Shown: in pieces, positions 1-12,400 of the stretch
How positions within the stretch are numbered: position 1 is the first letter of the stretch
Layout: every line of letters begins with the position of its first letter
DNA from: Platerodrilus igneus
Lineage: Eukaryota > Arthropoda > Insecta > Coleoptera > Lycidae
DNA length: 64,000 bases
Reading direction: 5' to 3'
NCBI GenBank assembly: GCA_036346225.1
Contig: JARFIW010000942.1
Location: forward strand, 1,881,001 to 1,945,000
Position numbers and translations under genes: made by a program
Notes under the pieces: model-generated
The model's database searches: none
Told to the model about the DNA's origin: nothing
What the model saw: only the letters and a program-made list of their open reading frames with translations

Positions 1-3000
1 ACCTTTATTATCCTTAATCTGAAAGGACCAGTGTGGTCAATGCCGATTACATCAAATGGTAGTGATGATTTGACTTGATCAGTCTGAAGTTTTCCCATAA
101 AGCATTTCGTCAATTTGGATGAAAGCTGAAAGCAGTGGAGATATTTATGAACAGTAACCTTAGCAGGACTAGTGTGTTCTTAAATAAGAAGCTGAGCAAA
201 TCTATGTTTTGTGGAAATTACAATAGGTTGTTTTTTCTCAAAAGAGAACATAATTTTCAAGGCGACCCCAACCCATATTATACCATTTGGGGCAAGGAAG
301 GGAATTAAATTTGTAACAGAACTTGGCTTTAGAATGGACATACCCTTTTTAGGATTTTTATTTCTTCCTGAAAGACTTTTGTTGAACTGTTTTAGCCAAA
401 CAAATATGCGAAGAAGTAATTTCTTCAGGTGTGAGAGGACCTAAATTCCTTTCTGAATGAGGTTTACGACAATTGTTTATAAACTGAAAACAGTAAGCAA
501 TAACTTTTTAAGCCTGGTCATCGTAAAAAGTTTCTTCTATGGAAAAGGTTCGACCTCAGACTCACGATGACATTATAAAGCACTTTTTAAATCTAGTAAA
601 TTAAAAACACAATCTACAAAGATATGACCTGAACTTTCTGATTTATACTGCCAGGGGAGTTGGACCGTTCTACCATATACTACATTCAAACAATTGAGTA
701 GGCGAACACTGCTCGAAAGCATATTGGAAGAATACGTTTTAATTGGATGCCGCCATATAGCATGAGCTGTCAACTATTGTATATCTGCGACTACTGCAAA
801 CGAAAATTTTGAGCTGATTGGGCGGTGTTTTTAGCCACCCCAAATCAACAGTAGACTGACCAAAAGATAGTCCGATCAAGGTCTATATCTATGGCCCTTG
901 TAGCTTGAGCGGCAAGATTAGCCCACAGAATGGCTGATCATAGCTTTAAGCATGGAATAGTAAAGGGCTTCAGAGGCGCAACCTTTGCCTTTGTGCAAAG
1001 AAGCCGAACGAAAACCTGACCTTGCGGATCAATCGAACGTAAATGGATAGTTGCTTCATAAGCATGAACTGAAGCATCTGAAAATCCATCCATCTCTACC
1101 ACCAAATGACGTGACATAGAATTGCGAGATTGTTTAATACATTCCAGTTTCGTTGAAAAGAATCCAATTGTTTTGAATAGAAATATGAATAGGATCATCT
1201 CATTAGATATTTTCCATCTAAAGAGTCTGCATGAGAATCTTTGTGAATATGACACAAGAACCAAGAAGACCCAAGTGTCAAAAATCTGTGAAATAGGGCA
1301 GCAGTCTGTTTGGTGGGAATGCCATCTGAAAGGTTTGAAATTGAATATCGCACATAATTAGTTTGAAAAGACCATGTAAGATTAAGTGATTTGGTGTTTT
1401 CATGGGACTCAAACTCAAATGCGTGGATGAACGTCTTACGAATCTGTACTGGAAAGAACTTGCATATTATTTGCAATCTACTTTCTAAGTTTGAAACCAC
1501 CCCCAGAAAAAAACATTGGAAGTGTCTCATAGATTATTTGTACATTTAGAAGTTCATCTACGTAGAAGTCTTCCCAGATTATCCTAGAGAGCCAAGGGTG
1601 TGTTTCCTTAACTGAAGTACGTATTAGAGTCAAAACAACAAATTGCCGGGTACAAAGCTGTTGCTGTACTATAAGTGATGGTAACCAAAGATACAAATTG
1701 AATCCGAATCAGATGATCACCATAATATCCTTAGAAGAGGTCTTTGACTTGGACTGATCAGATATCTGTATATATTTTTTTCAATGTCAGTAGACAAGGT
1801 ATACCCATGCTTCATAAAATTGAAAAGAGATCCTGTTGGATTGTAGGTTCGGCCATCTGAATACTGTTTAACGAATAACCACCGGATGTCTTAGAAGGAC
1901 CGTCAAATACAGCGCAAAGCTTGGTAGTGAGACCTTCCTCCTTGAACACACCATGGTAGAGAAGATAGAAAATTGGATCTGTATAATTGAGGTCGGAAGT
2001 TGACATATGTCCTATAAAGGTCTTCCTTGAATGGAATGGAAACGATGAAATGCCCATCAGATGATCTTTCAGTAGTAGCAGAAAAATACCTTTCACAGGA
2101 ATTTTCCTCTAGTGAGAGAATCTTATCAGAAGGATATTGTTGAAATTCCCAGAAACAAGTGATTTGATCTTGAACTGGATCAAACACTGAATGAAGACAT
2201 TGTGTTTGGAACTACATAACAGAGTCCAACGGATCTGCAACAACATACCCAAATTGGATTTTTTTAAGAGCAGAAAGATTTGGGCCCAGATGGCAAAGTG
2301 TTTACTTAACCTGTGGAGGCTGGGGAAGTTTGTGAACGCTGAACGTCCTCATGTAAAAGAATATGGTACTTTGACTTACATTTTTTGCAACTAAAGCAAG
2401 AAGAACGTTGAGAAACTAGATGTCCCTTATATAGGCAATTCCTTTATTTTAGAAATTCAGCTTTGTACTGGTACCTTAAAGAATTCAGTGCAGTTACAGA
2501 GAGAATGAGAACCTTTGCAGTTATAGCTGCCCTATGAATTACTAGATGTCACCAATGTTTTGACATTAGTTTAGGATTTTTCACACTTCTCAGGCAGAAC
2601 TTTGGAATACTTTTTTCGTAAAGTTGAAAGCAAATCCGCTCAAGATTTAAAGAGTTCTTGAAATTCCACTAAGGTCGCTAGATCTTGAGGTAGGGATTTT
2701 TGAACAGATTCCCACTCCCTTACAGTGGCAGGATCGTTTGTTTACAATAACGTAAATAAGAAATGTCTCTAAGAAAGACTTGTCGTCTGATAGAGAGAGT
2801 AAAGCACAGACATGTTTAGATAAGAAGTCGAGTATTTGACGTAGCTTGTCAGTTGACTCCTTCAAAGAGATTCGATGTTGAACAATGATTGGACATCATG
2901 GTCAAAGATCATGCATGTGTTATTGTTGCGTTTGCACAACATATCCCATGCAAGACGAGAATTGGATGAAACAAATTTAATAGACTGAATAATCTATAGG

Positions 3001-3480
3001 GCAGACCCGCTAAGAGATGCCCTCAAGTGGTGGAAATGCTGAATGTTGCTAATGGACGTATTCTTGTTGATTAGAGAGTCAAACATGCCCCTATATTTGA
3101 GCCAGCATTATAAATTCCCCGAATAGCATGGTAAATTTATCGTTGGAAGCTTGATGAAATTAGAATTGTGCGACTCGGCTTTATACGAATGTGAACTTGA
3201 AAAACAAGATGACTTACGAATTTCAGCCAAATCGGAAGTGTTTAATTTTTCAAGAATCATTGAAGCAATAGAAATAGTTTTGAAGAAAAATATTTCAAAT
3301 GAAATATATTGTTCTTCATAAACAGGTTCCTCTGAAATTGCAATTATTTGCTCTTGAATATCCTCGAAGGACTGCAGTAAATATTTTCAAATAACCAAAC
3401 AGTCATTCAATTCCGCAATTGATTCCCTAGGATTTGGCTCAGGATTGGAGTCGAAAGTGTTTTTTGAAGTTATTTACATA
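1..3480 (-). mobile_element. Decayed BEL/Pao LTR retrotransposon (gag-pol remnants), left part outside the window
   Basis: Pieces of a BEL/Pao polyprotein can be read on the minus strand in the expected order. From high to low coordinates: a gag segment near 2640-2880 resembling the DUF1759 gag region (STDKLRQILDFLSKH); a zinc-knuckle region near 2340-2440 ending in a CKKC...HILLH pattern typical of Pao; an RT start near 1903-2187 (FWEFQQYP, then DGHFIVSIPFKEDL); the RT catalytic region near 1550 (DFYVDELL where Pao has FYVDDLL); an RNase H segment near 938-1120 (MDGFSDASVHAYEATIHLRS, then VAPLKPFTIP); and an integrase start near 1-60. The frame is broken by many stops and shifts, so this is a dead copy. 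The remaining integrase and one LTR must lie left of base 1. The right boundary (about 3480-3640) is not certain; no LTR pair can be seen. Family assignment is from recognised motifs, not a search. Confidence 0.75.
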
Positions 3481-3973
3481 ATTAGTAAAACCTATACCTT
3501 TAAGTATGTCGGGTTTTTGTACAAGTATCCCCATGTTTTAGAAATGTAATGAGAGTCTGTGAATAATTACACACAAGGGCGAATATACAAATGTACGAGT
3601 GTATGTAGAAAAATCAGTAATTAATTCACAAAGGTGACGAAGAATCTGTTGCACTATGTATTTAAATTATCATTAAATATAGTGTAGTAGTTAGTAATGT
3701 AAGTATTAAATAAAGCGAATTAAAATCCTTTAACTTAATGGCAAAATGTACTTTATTTAAATTTCAATTAGAAATGAAAGCTTTATCGCGAATATTTAGC
3801 ACAAATAAACGCATAAAATAGGTGTTGAATGATACCAATAAGACAATAGAGAAAAGGATATTTGATACCTACATTCTTCAGTAATAAGGAAGTTGCAAGT
3901 GCTTTATATCAGGAAACCAACAACCACCTACAGTTATCTTGAACATTGAACTTTATTTTCGAAAGTGAAATAA
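3481..3973. other. Unassigned AT-rich stretch between BEL/Pao and mariner remnants
   Basis: No coding exon recognised. It may contain the 5' leader and LTR of the neighbouring BEL/Pao element, but the partner LTR is outside the window, so this cannot be tested here. Confidence 0.4.
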
Positions 3974-5248
3974 AAGGTTGTGGAAAAAGAAATCCATTAT
4001 TTTTGCGTGAACTTCAAGACTTTATTTAACATGTTTCGGTTTGTCTGATTTGGATCAAATATGCACCGTTTTGTTCTATAATTTTTTGCCATTTTAAAGG
4101 TAGCTCCATAACGCCTCTCTCTTAGAAGTCTTGGTCTTTATGGGTTAAAAACTCTAGCAATCGATTTCTACAATCTTCTTTTGATGCCAATTTCTTATCA
4201 CTCAGAAAGTTTTGTAATGCGAGAAAAATGTGGTAATCTCTTGGTGCCAGGTCCAGGTTATATGGTGGATACATGAAAACTTCCCAACCAAGCTCTCGGA
4301 GTTTCTGGCGACTCACTACAGACGTGTGTGGCCTGGCGATGTCCTGATGGAACACAACACCTCTTCTGTTGGCTAATTCTGGCTGTTTCTGGCAATCACT
4401 AGCTTCAAGGAGTCCAGTTGTTGACAGTACATGATCCGAATTTAGTGTTTGGCCATACGGAAGTAACTCGTAATAAATGATTCCTTTCCAGTCCCACCAA
4501 ACGCACAACAGAACCTGTCGATAGTCCTGGTTTGGCCATGGTTTGAGCTACTTTACTGCACTTTGACCAGGATCGTTTTCGCACAATATTGTTGTATGTG
4601 ACCTATTTCTCATCCCCAGTCACTATCTGTTTAAGAAATGGGTCGATTTCATTCAATTTGGCCAAGGTTTCGCAGATGGAAATTCGATCCATCATGTTTT
4701 TTGGTGTTAATTGGTGTGGCACCCAAACATCGAGCTTCTTTTTGAATCCAGCTTTGTGTAAATGGTTTAAAACTGTTTTATGGTCGATCTTTAGCTCCTG
4801 GGCGATGCTACGACTACTAACATGCCAGTCAACTTTGATTATTTCTGTGATTTTATCGACATTTGTGACGACGGGCCTGTCTTTGCGAGGTGCTTCTTTA
4901 ACATCAAAAATACTTGAACGGAATTGACAGAACCAAAATTGCACGTAATTAGCTGTTACAGTATCGGGACCACAAACACCATTTGCAATTTCAGCGGCTG
5001 GCTTGCATTTTCGCTTTTATCAAAGAAAAACTGTAAAGTGTACCGAATTTTCTCTTTGTTGACTTCCATTTTTAACACCCTGTAACCCACAACTGAATGA
5101 ACCAAAAAAAAACCTCAAAAAAATTGTTTTAGTGTGAAATGTCACCTTGACAACGAGCATAAATCTGAAATTGTTTTATCGATACCTTAGATATCAATCA
5201 CTACAGCCATCTACCAAAAAAATAATGGATTTCTTTTTCCCCAACCTT
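3974..5248 (-). mobile_element. Tc1/mariner-superfamily mariner element with terminal inverted repeats
   Basis: The ends are inverted repeats of about 30 bp: the left end begins AAGGTTGTGGAAAAAGAAAT and the right end, read in reverse, begins AAGGTTGGGGAAAAAGAAAT; both continue into CCATTATTTTT. A TA dinucleotide flanks the right end and lies close to the left one, as expected for TA-targeting mariners. At 1,275 bp the length is normal for a mariner. The interior encodes a broken mariner transposase on the minus strand. Insertion lies upstream of the first visible myosin exon, presumably in an intron of that gene, since the N-terminal motor exons must lie further left. Confidence 0.9.
4122..5069 (-). 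pseudogene. Mariner transposase, frameshifted
   Basis: The likely start codon is at 5069 (MEVNKEKIRY...). The N-terminal helix-turn-helix part (4603-4944) contains SRSIAQELKIDHKTVLNHL. The catalytic domain shows the three expected acids: the first in GDEKW (near 4605), the second in HQDIARPH and the third in LAPRDYH (4122-4508), with 34 residues between the last two, i.e. the D,D34D signature of mariner transposases. The reading frame changes at least twice (about 5010-5030 and about 4510-4570), so no intact protein of the usual roughly 345 residues can be made. The family normally cuts and pastes the element at TA sites; this copy is inactive by sequence. Confidence 0.88.
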
Positions 5249-6237
5249 ATGTATGTGTAGCATGTAAATGTTAGTAATTGTATCAATGAAGACTGTTCTA
5301 AATAGGCCTGGATTCGATGTCAAAGCTACCAATTTAAAGGATGTATTGTCTTAATTTGTAATTGAATTATTTCTTATATGTTTGAAGTAGAAAGGCGCTG
5401 TCCTTTCTTCGATAAGCTTTAATCTTCTACACGCATATTTTTTATCTTGTAGTTTCAGGATGAAACTAAGAAACGTTGTGCTTACATCAAGCACTCCGGA
5501 ACAAGTGAAGTGCCAATGCAAAACTTGAATATAAAAATGACTGCGTCGTGTGCATTGTTAACAACTTTTAATAATCTTATAAACAATTTTGAATACACCT
5601 TTTTTTTTACAGTTCTAAATTCTATAAATCCCCAACACAATGATAGATACATCTTGAAATTGTTGAAAGTTTTGACAACCAACATCATGACTAAAAGTGG
5701 ATCTGCAAGTTTCAGACCATGTTATTATTCAATCATGTATGAGTATACAAAACTGTTCTTTTATTTAAGTTAATTTTATTCTCTACAATCTTCAGTTTTT
5801 TGATCATCAGCCAATTTGTTGGTTTGATGAAACTTCCAAGACTTCCTATTCTGCACCAGTTGCTTCATATCAGCATACCTGGTACATCATTTATAATTCA
5901 TGTAAGATATTCGTCGTTGTTTTGAAATACAATTTTTTCCATCCATCTTTCCTTCAATTATCAGCGATAGCCTATCTGTAGATTCCTTTTCTTTATTATA
6001 TTTCACCAAATAGACTGCTTTTGCCAAATTCTTTTCTTTTTATTTGCAATCTTGTATGTCCAGTTAATTCTCAACATTTCCCTTAGTCTTCCCCTTTCAC
6101 TATACTATACTACACATCATACAGATGTTCTTAAAATGTTTTTCCTTATATTTAGATTAATGTTGATGTAGCAAATTATATTTTTTTGTCCATTTTAATA
6201 TCTTATTAAATATTAAAAATTTATTTTTATTTTTTAG
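5249..6237. other. Intron, no recognisable feature
   Basis: AT-rich sequence with only short spurious reading frames. It ends in a polypyrimidine tract and the AG acceptor of the first visible myosin exon. Confidence 0.6.
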
Positions 6238-6480
6238 GCAAGGGAAAATAGACATGCAATGGCCAAAGCATTATACTCAAGAACTTTTGCATGGTTAATA
6301 AATCACATTAATACCTGTACAAATCCAGGCAAAAACGATTCAAACTTTATAGGCGTTTTAGACATATTTGGTTTTGAAAATTTTGCTGTCAATTCTTTTG
6401 AGCAACTTTGTATTAATTACACCAATGAAAAACTTCATAAATTTTTTAATCATTATGTTTTTGCATTGGAACAAGAAATT
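6238..6480 (+). CDS. Myosin exon: motor domain, switch II / relay region
   Basis: Acceptor TTTTTTAG|GCAAGG, donor ATT|GTAAGG; 243 bp, phase 0 at both ends, 81 codons. It encodes ...[18 protein letters not shown]... then [20 protein letters not shown], which contains the switch II DIFGFE motif of the nucleotide pocket, followed by the relay helix [16 protein letters not shown]. These are among the most conserved motor segments, so the identification as a myosin head is secure. The exon before it is not in the window. Confidence 0.95.
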
Positions 6481-9400
6481 GTAAGGCTTTTAGACTTTTA
6501 ATTTTCCTGTGACTCTAATTGTAGTTAACTGTTTTAGTATCAACAGGAGGCCATTCAATATAATCATATTACGTTTACAGATAATACTCTATGTTTGGAA
6601 TTGTTAGAAAAACCTCCAAAATGTATCCTACGGTTGTTATCAGAGCAGTGCCATTTACCCAAAGGTTGTGATTCGGCTTATATTTTAAATTTACATAGTG
6701 AGTTTGAAAATCATGAAAGATATGTTAAAGGTAAGTTAAAGTAATTTAAAAATAGTTATTTGCTTCATGAATTAATTAATGGACTCGAGTCTTGCACCTT
6801 ATTAAAGGAGTATCTTTGTCAATCAAAATAAACTAATTTCTAGTATTTAGCACACTTTTATTCTTTCAAAAGGTCAAGCTTATTAAAAACTTTAATTTGT
6901 ATTTTTCCCTTTTATTAAAGTTGAGGCACCTTTTAATTTTGTTTAATTAAATTTATAATTTATTTTATGTGTAATTCATAGTTTTCAAAAACTGTTTACC
7001 ATAGCTTAACTAGTGTTTAGAACAACTACATTTACATCAAAAATGTACGAATTGTTTATTCTAAAGTAAGCCATTGCAAAGTACACTTTTTATTTAAGAA
7101 AGTGAGGCAGATGTACATATACTATTTATACATTTAATTAATAATATATTTTAACAAAAACTCTTTTGCAATAACAATAGTTCTTGATTATCAACTGATT
7201 ACACAAGCCTTTTCAACAATTTGTAGCTACAGTAAAATTCTAAAACACTCACGGCAATTAATTCTAACTAATCGCCAACAGTACAAATGCTAACTTCTTA
7301 AAGCCACAATGCTATCTTCTTAATAACTATTGAAGCACTATAATTAATTAATATCGAAGCACTAAGTGTTAATTTATATTGATCACTATAATAATTTATA
7401 TCACATAGAGCAATTTATTTTAACAGTATGTTCATCATCATCATTAGGTATTATTCAGTCCTGGAACTGGTTAGACGCGTACCCTTATTGTTTCCTTTTC
7501 TGAGCTAACCTACTCATTTCCCAGAAAACTGCCACAGACTGCATCTTTCACTATTTGCATGTAATAATCTGATCTAGGCCTGCCTCTACTTTTCCCTATC
7601 TCTGCTTGTAATATATCCCACACTATTCCGCAAAAATACTTTAGAACATATCCTGTTCTTTTATTTCTCCTTTTTTTTTGTTTTCCACATATGCTTTCAA
7701 CAATGTTCTTCTTGTTTCTATGTTTGTTGTCTTCAAACATAGCTGCTGCTCTTTTGTGTTAGATGCAGTTCAGTTCCCCTTCTATTGTTTTACAAATATA
7801 TACCTTATTTCCCCGATATTTAGTGGTATGTGAAGGGGGTTAAGCAGCCTACGGCTACCAAGATTGCCCAATTCTTGAACATTTGCCGATTTAATAGTTT
7901 TCCAATATATCCTTTTGAACAAGGTTTATCGTCTTGAAACTGGTTGGACACGTACAAACCCTATATACACACTTTTCCCTTTTTCTATTGTTTGCTCCAT
8001 TATCACTCTGAGCTAAAATAGCTTCTTGTGTTCTCCTGTTTTGCCTAAACCCAAATTGGTCCTCTCCTAGTATTTCTTCCGCTCGTTTTTCCATTTGTCT
8101 TTGTACAATTCTAGTTAATATTTTTGACACTTGTGCTGTCAAACTTATTGTTTGAAAATTTTCACATCCATCCGAACCCCTCTATAGTGAGTATGTTGTT
8201 ACGTTTGAAATCTTTGGTTGTCTTACCTGTCTCATACATATAGCTTACAAGTTCTCATTTTATGGCTTTGTATCTGTTTTCCTGCTTTGTCTGATCTATT
8301 TTTGTATTTTCGTCCATCTTCTATTAAATTTAGGATATCCTTTGTTATCTATGGTTTCTTATTTTCTTTTTGTGTATACCCAAAAATATCTTTGCCCACC
8401 ATGTCTAAGCTAGGTTTAATATTATTCCATTCTGTTCTACTTCCCTAGTATCAGAAATTTTCCCGATATCTTTCAGCAATTCAATTGACTTTTTTTCAAA
8501 TCTTTCGTGGATATGTGTATGTTTTAGTTGCTGAAAGTCAAAGTGACTTTTTCCATTCCTTTTTTTCAAATTTTTAAATTTAAGAGTGGCCTTCATAATT
8601 ACGATGTTGTGGCCAGTGTCTATATATGCTTCTGGGTAGCTTCTACATTCTTTTGCTTTATTCCTAAACCGTTGTGTAATAAGAATGTAATCTATTTGAT
8701 ATCTTCCTATATTCCCTGACATCTTCCACGTGTATCGTTTTCTAGCATGATGTTGAAATAATGTGGTTGTGATGGTTAAATTGTTTTTGTCACAAAATTC
8801 TACCAACCCATTTTCCCTCTCGTTTCTCGTGTGTAAACCAAATAAACTTACTACTGTTCCTTCGTTACCCTCACCTACCACTACATTAAAATTCCTCTGT
8901 AATTATTAATTTTTCATGTGCTGTTACGTATCTTAATATGTCTTCGATATCTTTGTAAATCGCTTTTACTTCTTCTGCACTGTGGCTAGAGGTGAACATG
9001 TACACTTGTATTATTACTGTATTTACTGGTTTAGATTCTAATCTAACTAACCATGAGTACTTTTTCATTCTTTTGTAAGTAGTTTTCAACACAGTTCCTT
9101 TTCTTTCTTCGCATAACTATCCCCACACCAGAATTTCCTTCCTCTGATCCTGTATGAATTACCCTAAAGTCTGCACTCCAAAAATCTCCCGCTTCTGGCC
9201 ACCGAACTAAACTTATCCCTATTATATCTAGTGCTAACCACCTATCCATTTCAATTTTTAAGTTCCTTAACTTATCTACTTGCTTCATACTTCTGACATC
9301 CCACGCTCCGAACTCTTAGAATGTTGCCTATATTTTTTTCTAAATTTTTTGATCACATCTTCCAAAGTAGTCCCCTTCCAGAGATCCGAATGGGGGACTG

Positions 9401-12400
9401 TTTTGCCTCCGGAATCTTTTACCATAGAGGATGCCATCATCTTAAATGCAATTTAAGTATTCTGTGTACTTGGGAGATAATGTGGTGGTTTCCCGTTGCC
9501 TTTCACATCGCAGGCGTGTGTCTTAGAATGTCATACCGACCCCTATGGTCTCTAGCAATCTAAGTATTGAAAGTCCCTACTACGGCAATTTACATACATA
9601 AATCAATACTTCTTGACTATTCTAAAACGTATTAGAATTATGCAAACGACATGTAGAAGGTTCCTATTGTAAACTTAATGAAGTTCTTAAATGCAGCACC
9701 AGATGAACACATCTAAAGATATCACCCACAGGGTGACTACCAATTTTCCTTTGTGCTCAGATGTCTGGTCAAAGGGTAGACTAAGGGACGCCGCATAACA
9801 CTTTCTCTCTCTTACAGCTGTTCTGTTCCAGAACACTTTGTGATCTGGACATTGGAAGTCTCTTTGGTGGTAAGTACATTTCTGCAGTTCTCTTGTTGAA
9901 TCAAGAAGCTTTGTAGCAGGTGTGATACCATTTGGATTGTAACCAATACACCATCTGGGTTTCGGTTTTCTAGAACAGCACCTTTAGCATATTTCGTACC
10001 ACCCTGCAGTCCAGCCCATCGAGCCCACAATCAATCTTGGGTATGGCCAAGTACTCGTCTCAAATTTGATCATGTGGCCCTTGAAGTCCACTAACGTCTT
10101 CCACAGATGCTAGTAATTTGATTTTCCAGAAAGCCATTGGTTAATCGCCATGCAACATATCACGATGTCGGTCCTTTAACTGTATGGTTTTTCAAATTCT
10201 TGTTGTTGGCGAAGTTAATTCAGACTAACGAATTTGTTTTTAAACACCCGAGCAAGTCCTCGGGACATACTAAGATCCGTTACTACGCAAGGTGCCAATG
10301 AGTATTCTAATGGAACCTCAGATAGATCGCCTTGAATCTCTTCTGCAACATTAAATCTAGCTTTGCCTGTGCCACTATACAGATACATGAAACAATCGTA
10401 GCTCGATCCAGACATTTGTTCATCTTCACGAGCATAACTGTTTGTTTGTCGCATTGCTTGTCATTTTTCAACATTATCAGCATCATTTCTATCATAAGGC
10501 GATAGCCAATTAATGTGCACCACTATTGTTCTGCCATCTGGGAGCTTACAAATCAGATATACCATGTCGTTGATACTTTTTATAATTGCGTATGATCCCT
10601 CTCAATGTCTTTGTAACTTTAGTGACAACTCACACGCCTGTATGGGATTGTATAGCCACACGCCGTCGCCCACTTGACCAAACTCCTGTGTCTCGATGTC
10701 ATATCTGGTCTTCATCCAGTGACTTGCGACCTGGATATTAATCCTAACATCACTGGAGATTATGCATTTTACGCTTCAGCTTCTTGACGTAGCTCTCTCC
10801 CATAATATCATATTCGGGCTTACACCCAAACTTAAAATCACATGGTAGATATATGTAAAGTCCCAGCATAGCACATGCAGATGTCTACCCAGTGCTCTCA
10901 TGTACCAAAGATCAATAGGATAATAAAAATAATTGTAAATATTGCTCTTAGCCTCTCTAATGTTGGGTAACCACTTTGGAAAGGTACTTGCCCAAGATGT
11001 GGTTTATGCGCTTTACCATATCATATGATTGTGGGTGCAGTCAAGATCTTCGGGACTTTCTCATCCCCAGTAACCAGCAAACTTCATGGAATAACGCTTA
11101 ATCAAAATTTCTACCCTGATCAGTGTGCAACTCCATAGGAACTCTAACACGGTAAACATCTCCTTCACTAACATGTCTGTAATGGTTACCTCTTATTGGT
11201 TTGGTATAACATACGCTTTTTTCCACTTTGTAAAATAGTTCATTGCTACCAAGATGTGCTTATTCTCAGAATCGGTCTCCGGGAATGTACCCACAGTATT
11301 AATTGCTACTCTCAAAGGGGCTTCACACATTGTATTGCCTCATTAGAGCCATTGGGTTACCCAATGGTGCATAATTTTGACACTCGCATTACCACTCTTT
11401 GACATTGTCGTTGCCGCCTACCCAGTAAAACCTTGCTCGGACCTTCTTCAGACTCTTGCTAATTGCCAAAGTGTCCTCCCGAGGTCCCATTATGTAGATG
11501 TCCTAAAATCTCCCGACACCTGGCTTTTAGGAACAACCACCTGAAGTACACTCACTGATCCATCTCCATTTTCCAAGGATTGCACCAAGATCCCATTCTC
11601 TAAAACTTCACAGAATTCCATTGTGCCAAGTACGACTTAAGGATGCTACTCAACGGACTAATGTCCTGCCACGATGAACGTTCTTCTCTGGCTTTCCAAC
11701 CCATTATGACACCTAGATCTTCATTATTCTCCTGTTTGATTTGCAACTGTAGAAGTTGTCAATCGGCATTGATCACTGCAGTACGACTAACAAGATTATA
11801 TTTTATCCGCGCTATCTATGCAGATGACTATTTTTGGAACCAAATCTGAGCAGGTTAACTTTCTCGCCTTCTGTCGCCATCTCCCCTCTATTAATTTCCA
11901 CTCCTCATTATTATTATTATTATTATTGATCTTTTTGAACCCTTTACATTGGCTCTGCTTGTGCTCAAATCCACGGTTCTGGCATTGTGACCCTTTTTCT
12001 CAGACTGCTGGTCATGAAGTAGCCAGTCCTGAATACCTATCCGGTGCTGTTGGGTAGGCTAGTCTCACCAAGCGAGCAATATCTGCTTTAAATTCTTGCA
12101 AATTTCTTTGTTCTTATGGTAATGGTTTTTCATTTGAATATGGTACACTTGTTGCAAATGAGAGTCCCGTACCTCATTTACAGCTCCCGTAGCTTCTTTG
12201 ATTATGGTCTGGTATGGTTTGCAGAATATTTATGATGTTCACGTTGCAATGTGACAATCAATGCCGTTGCCACTTCATCATCATTCCAGGCTTTACCTCT
12301 CGAGGCAGCCTCGAATTTCGTGAAATATGTTTGCCAATGTGACTTCCCATCATATGTATGTGGTTTTACTCTGAACCTTGATATTACTTTTCTCAACATT

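Noticed and set aside
1122..1361. Plus-strand frames in the first 2.4 kb
   Set aside because: Antisense to the BEL/Pao polyprotein remnants, which explain the sequence.
5455..5520. Exon-like stretch after TTTCAG (DETKKRCAYIKHSG...)
   Set aside because: It does not match the motor sequence expected just upstream of the exon at 6238, and no donor in a compatible phase is evident.
11900..11935. ATT trinucleotide run as a feature
   Set aside because: A short microsatellite within the decayed gypsy element, with no further significance.
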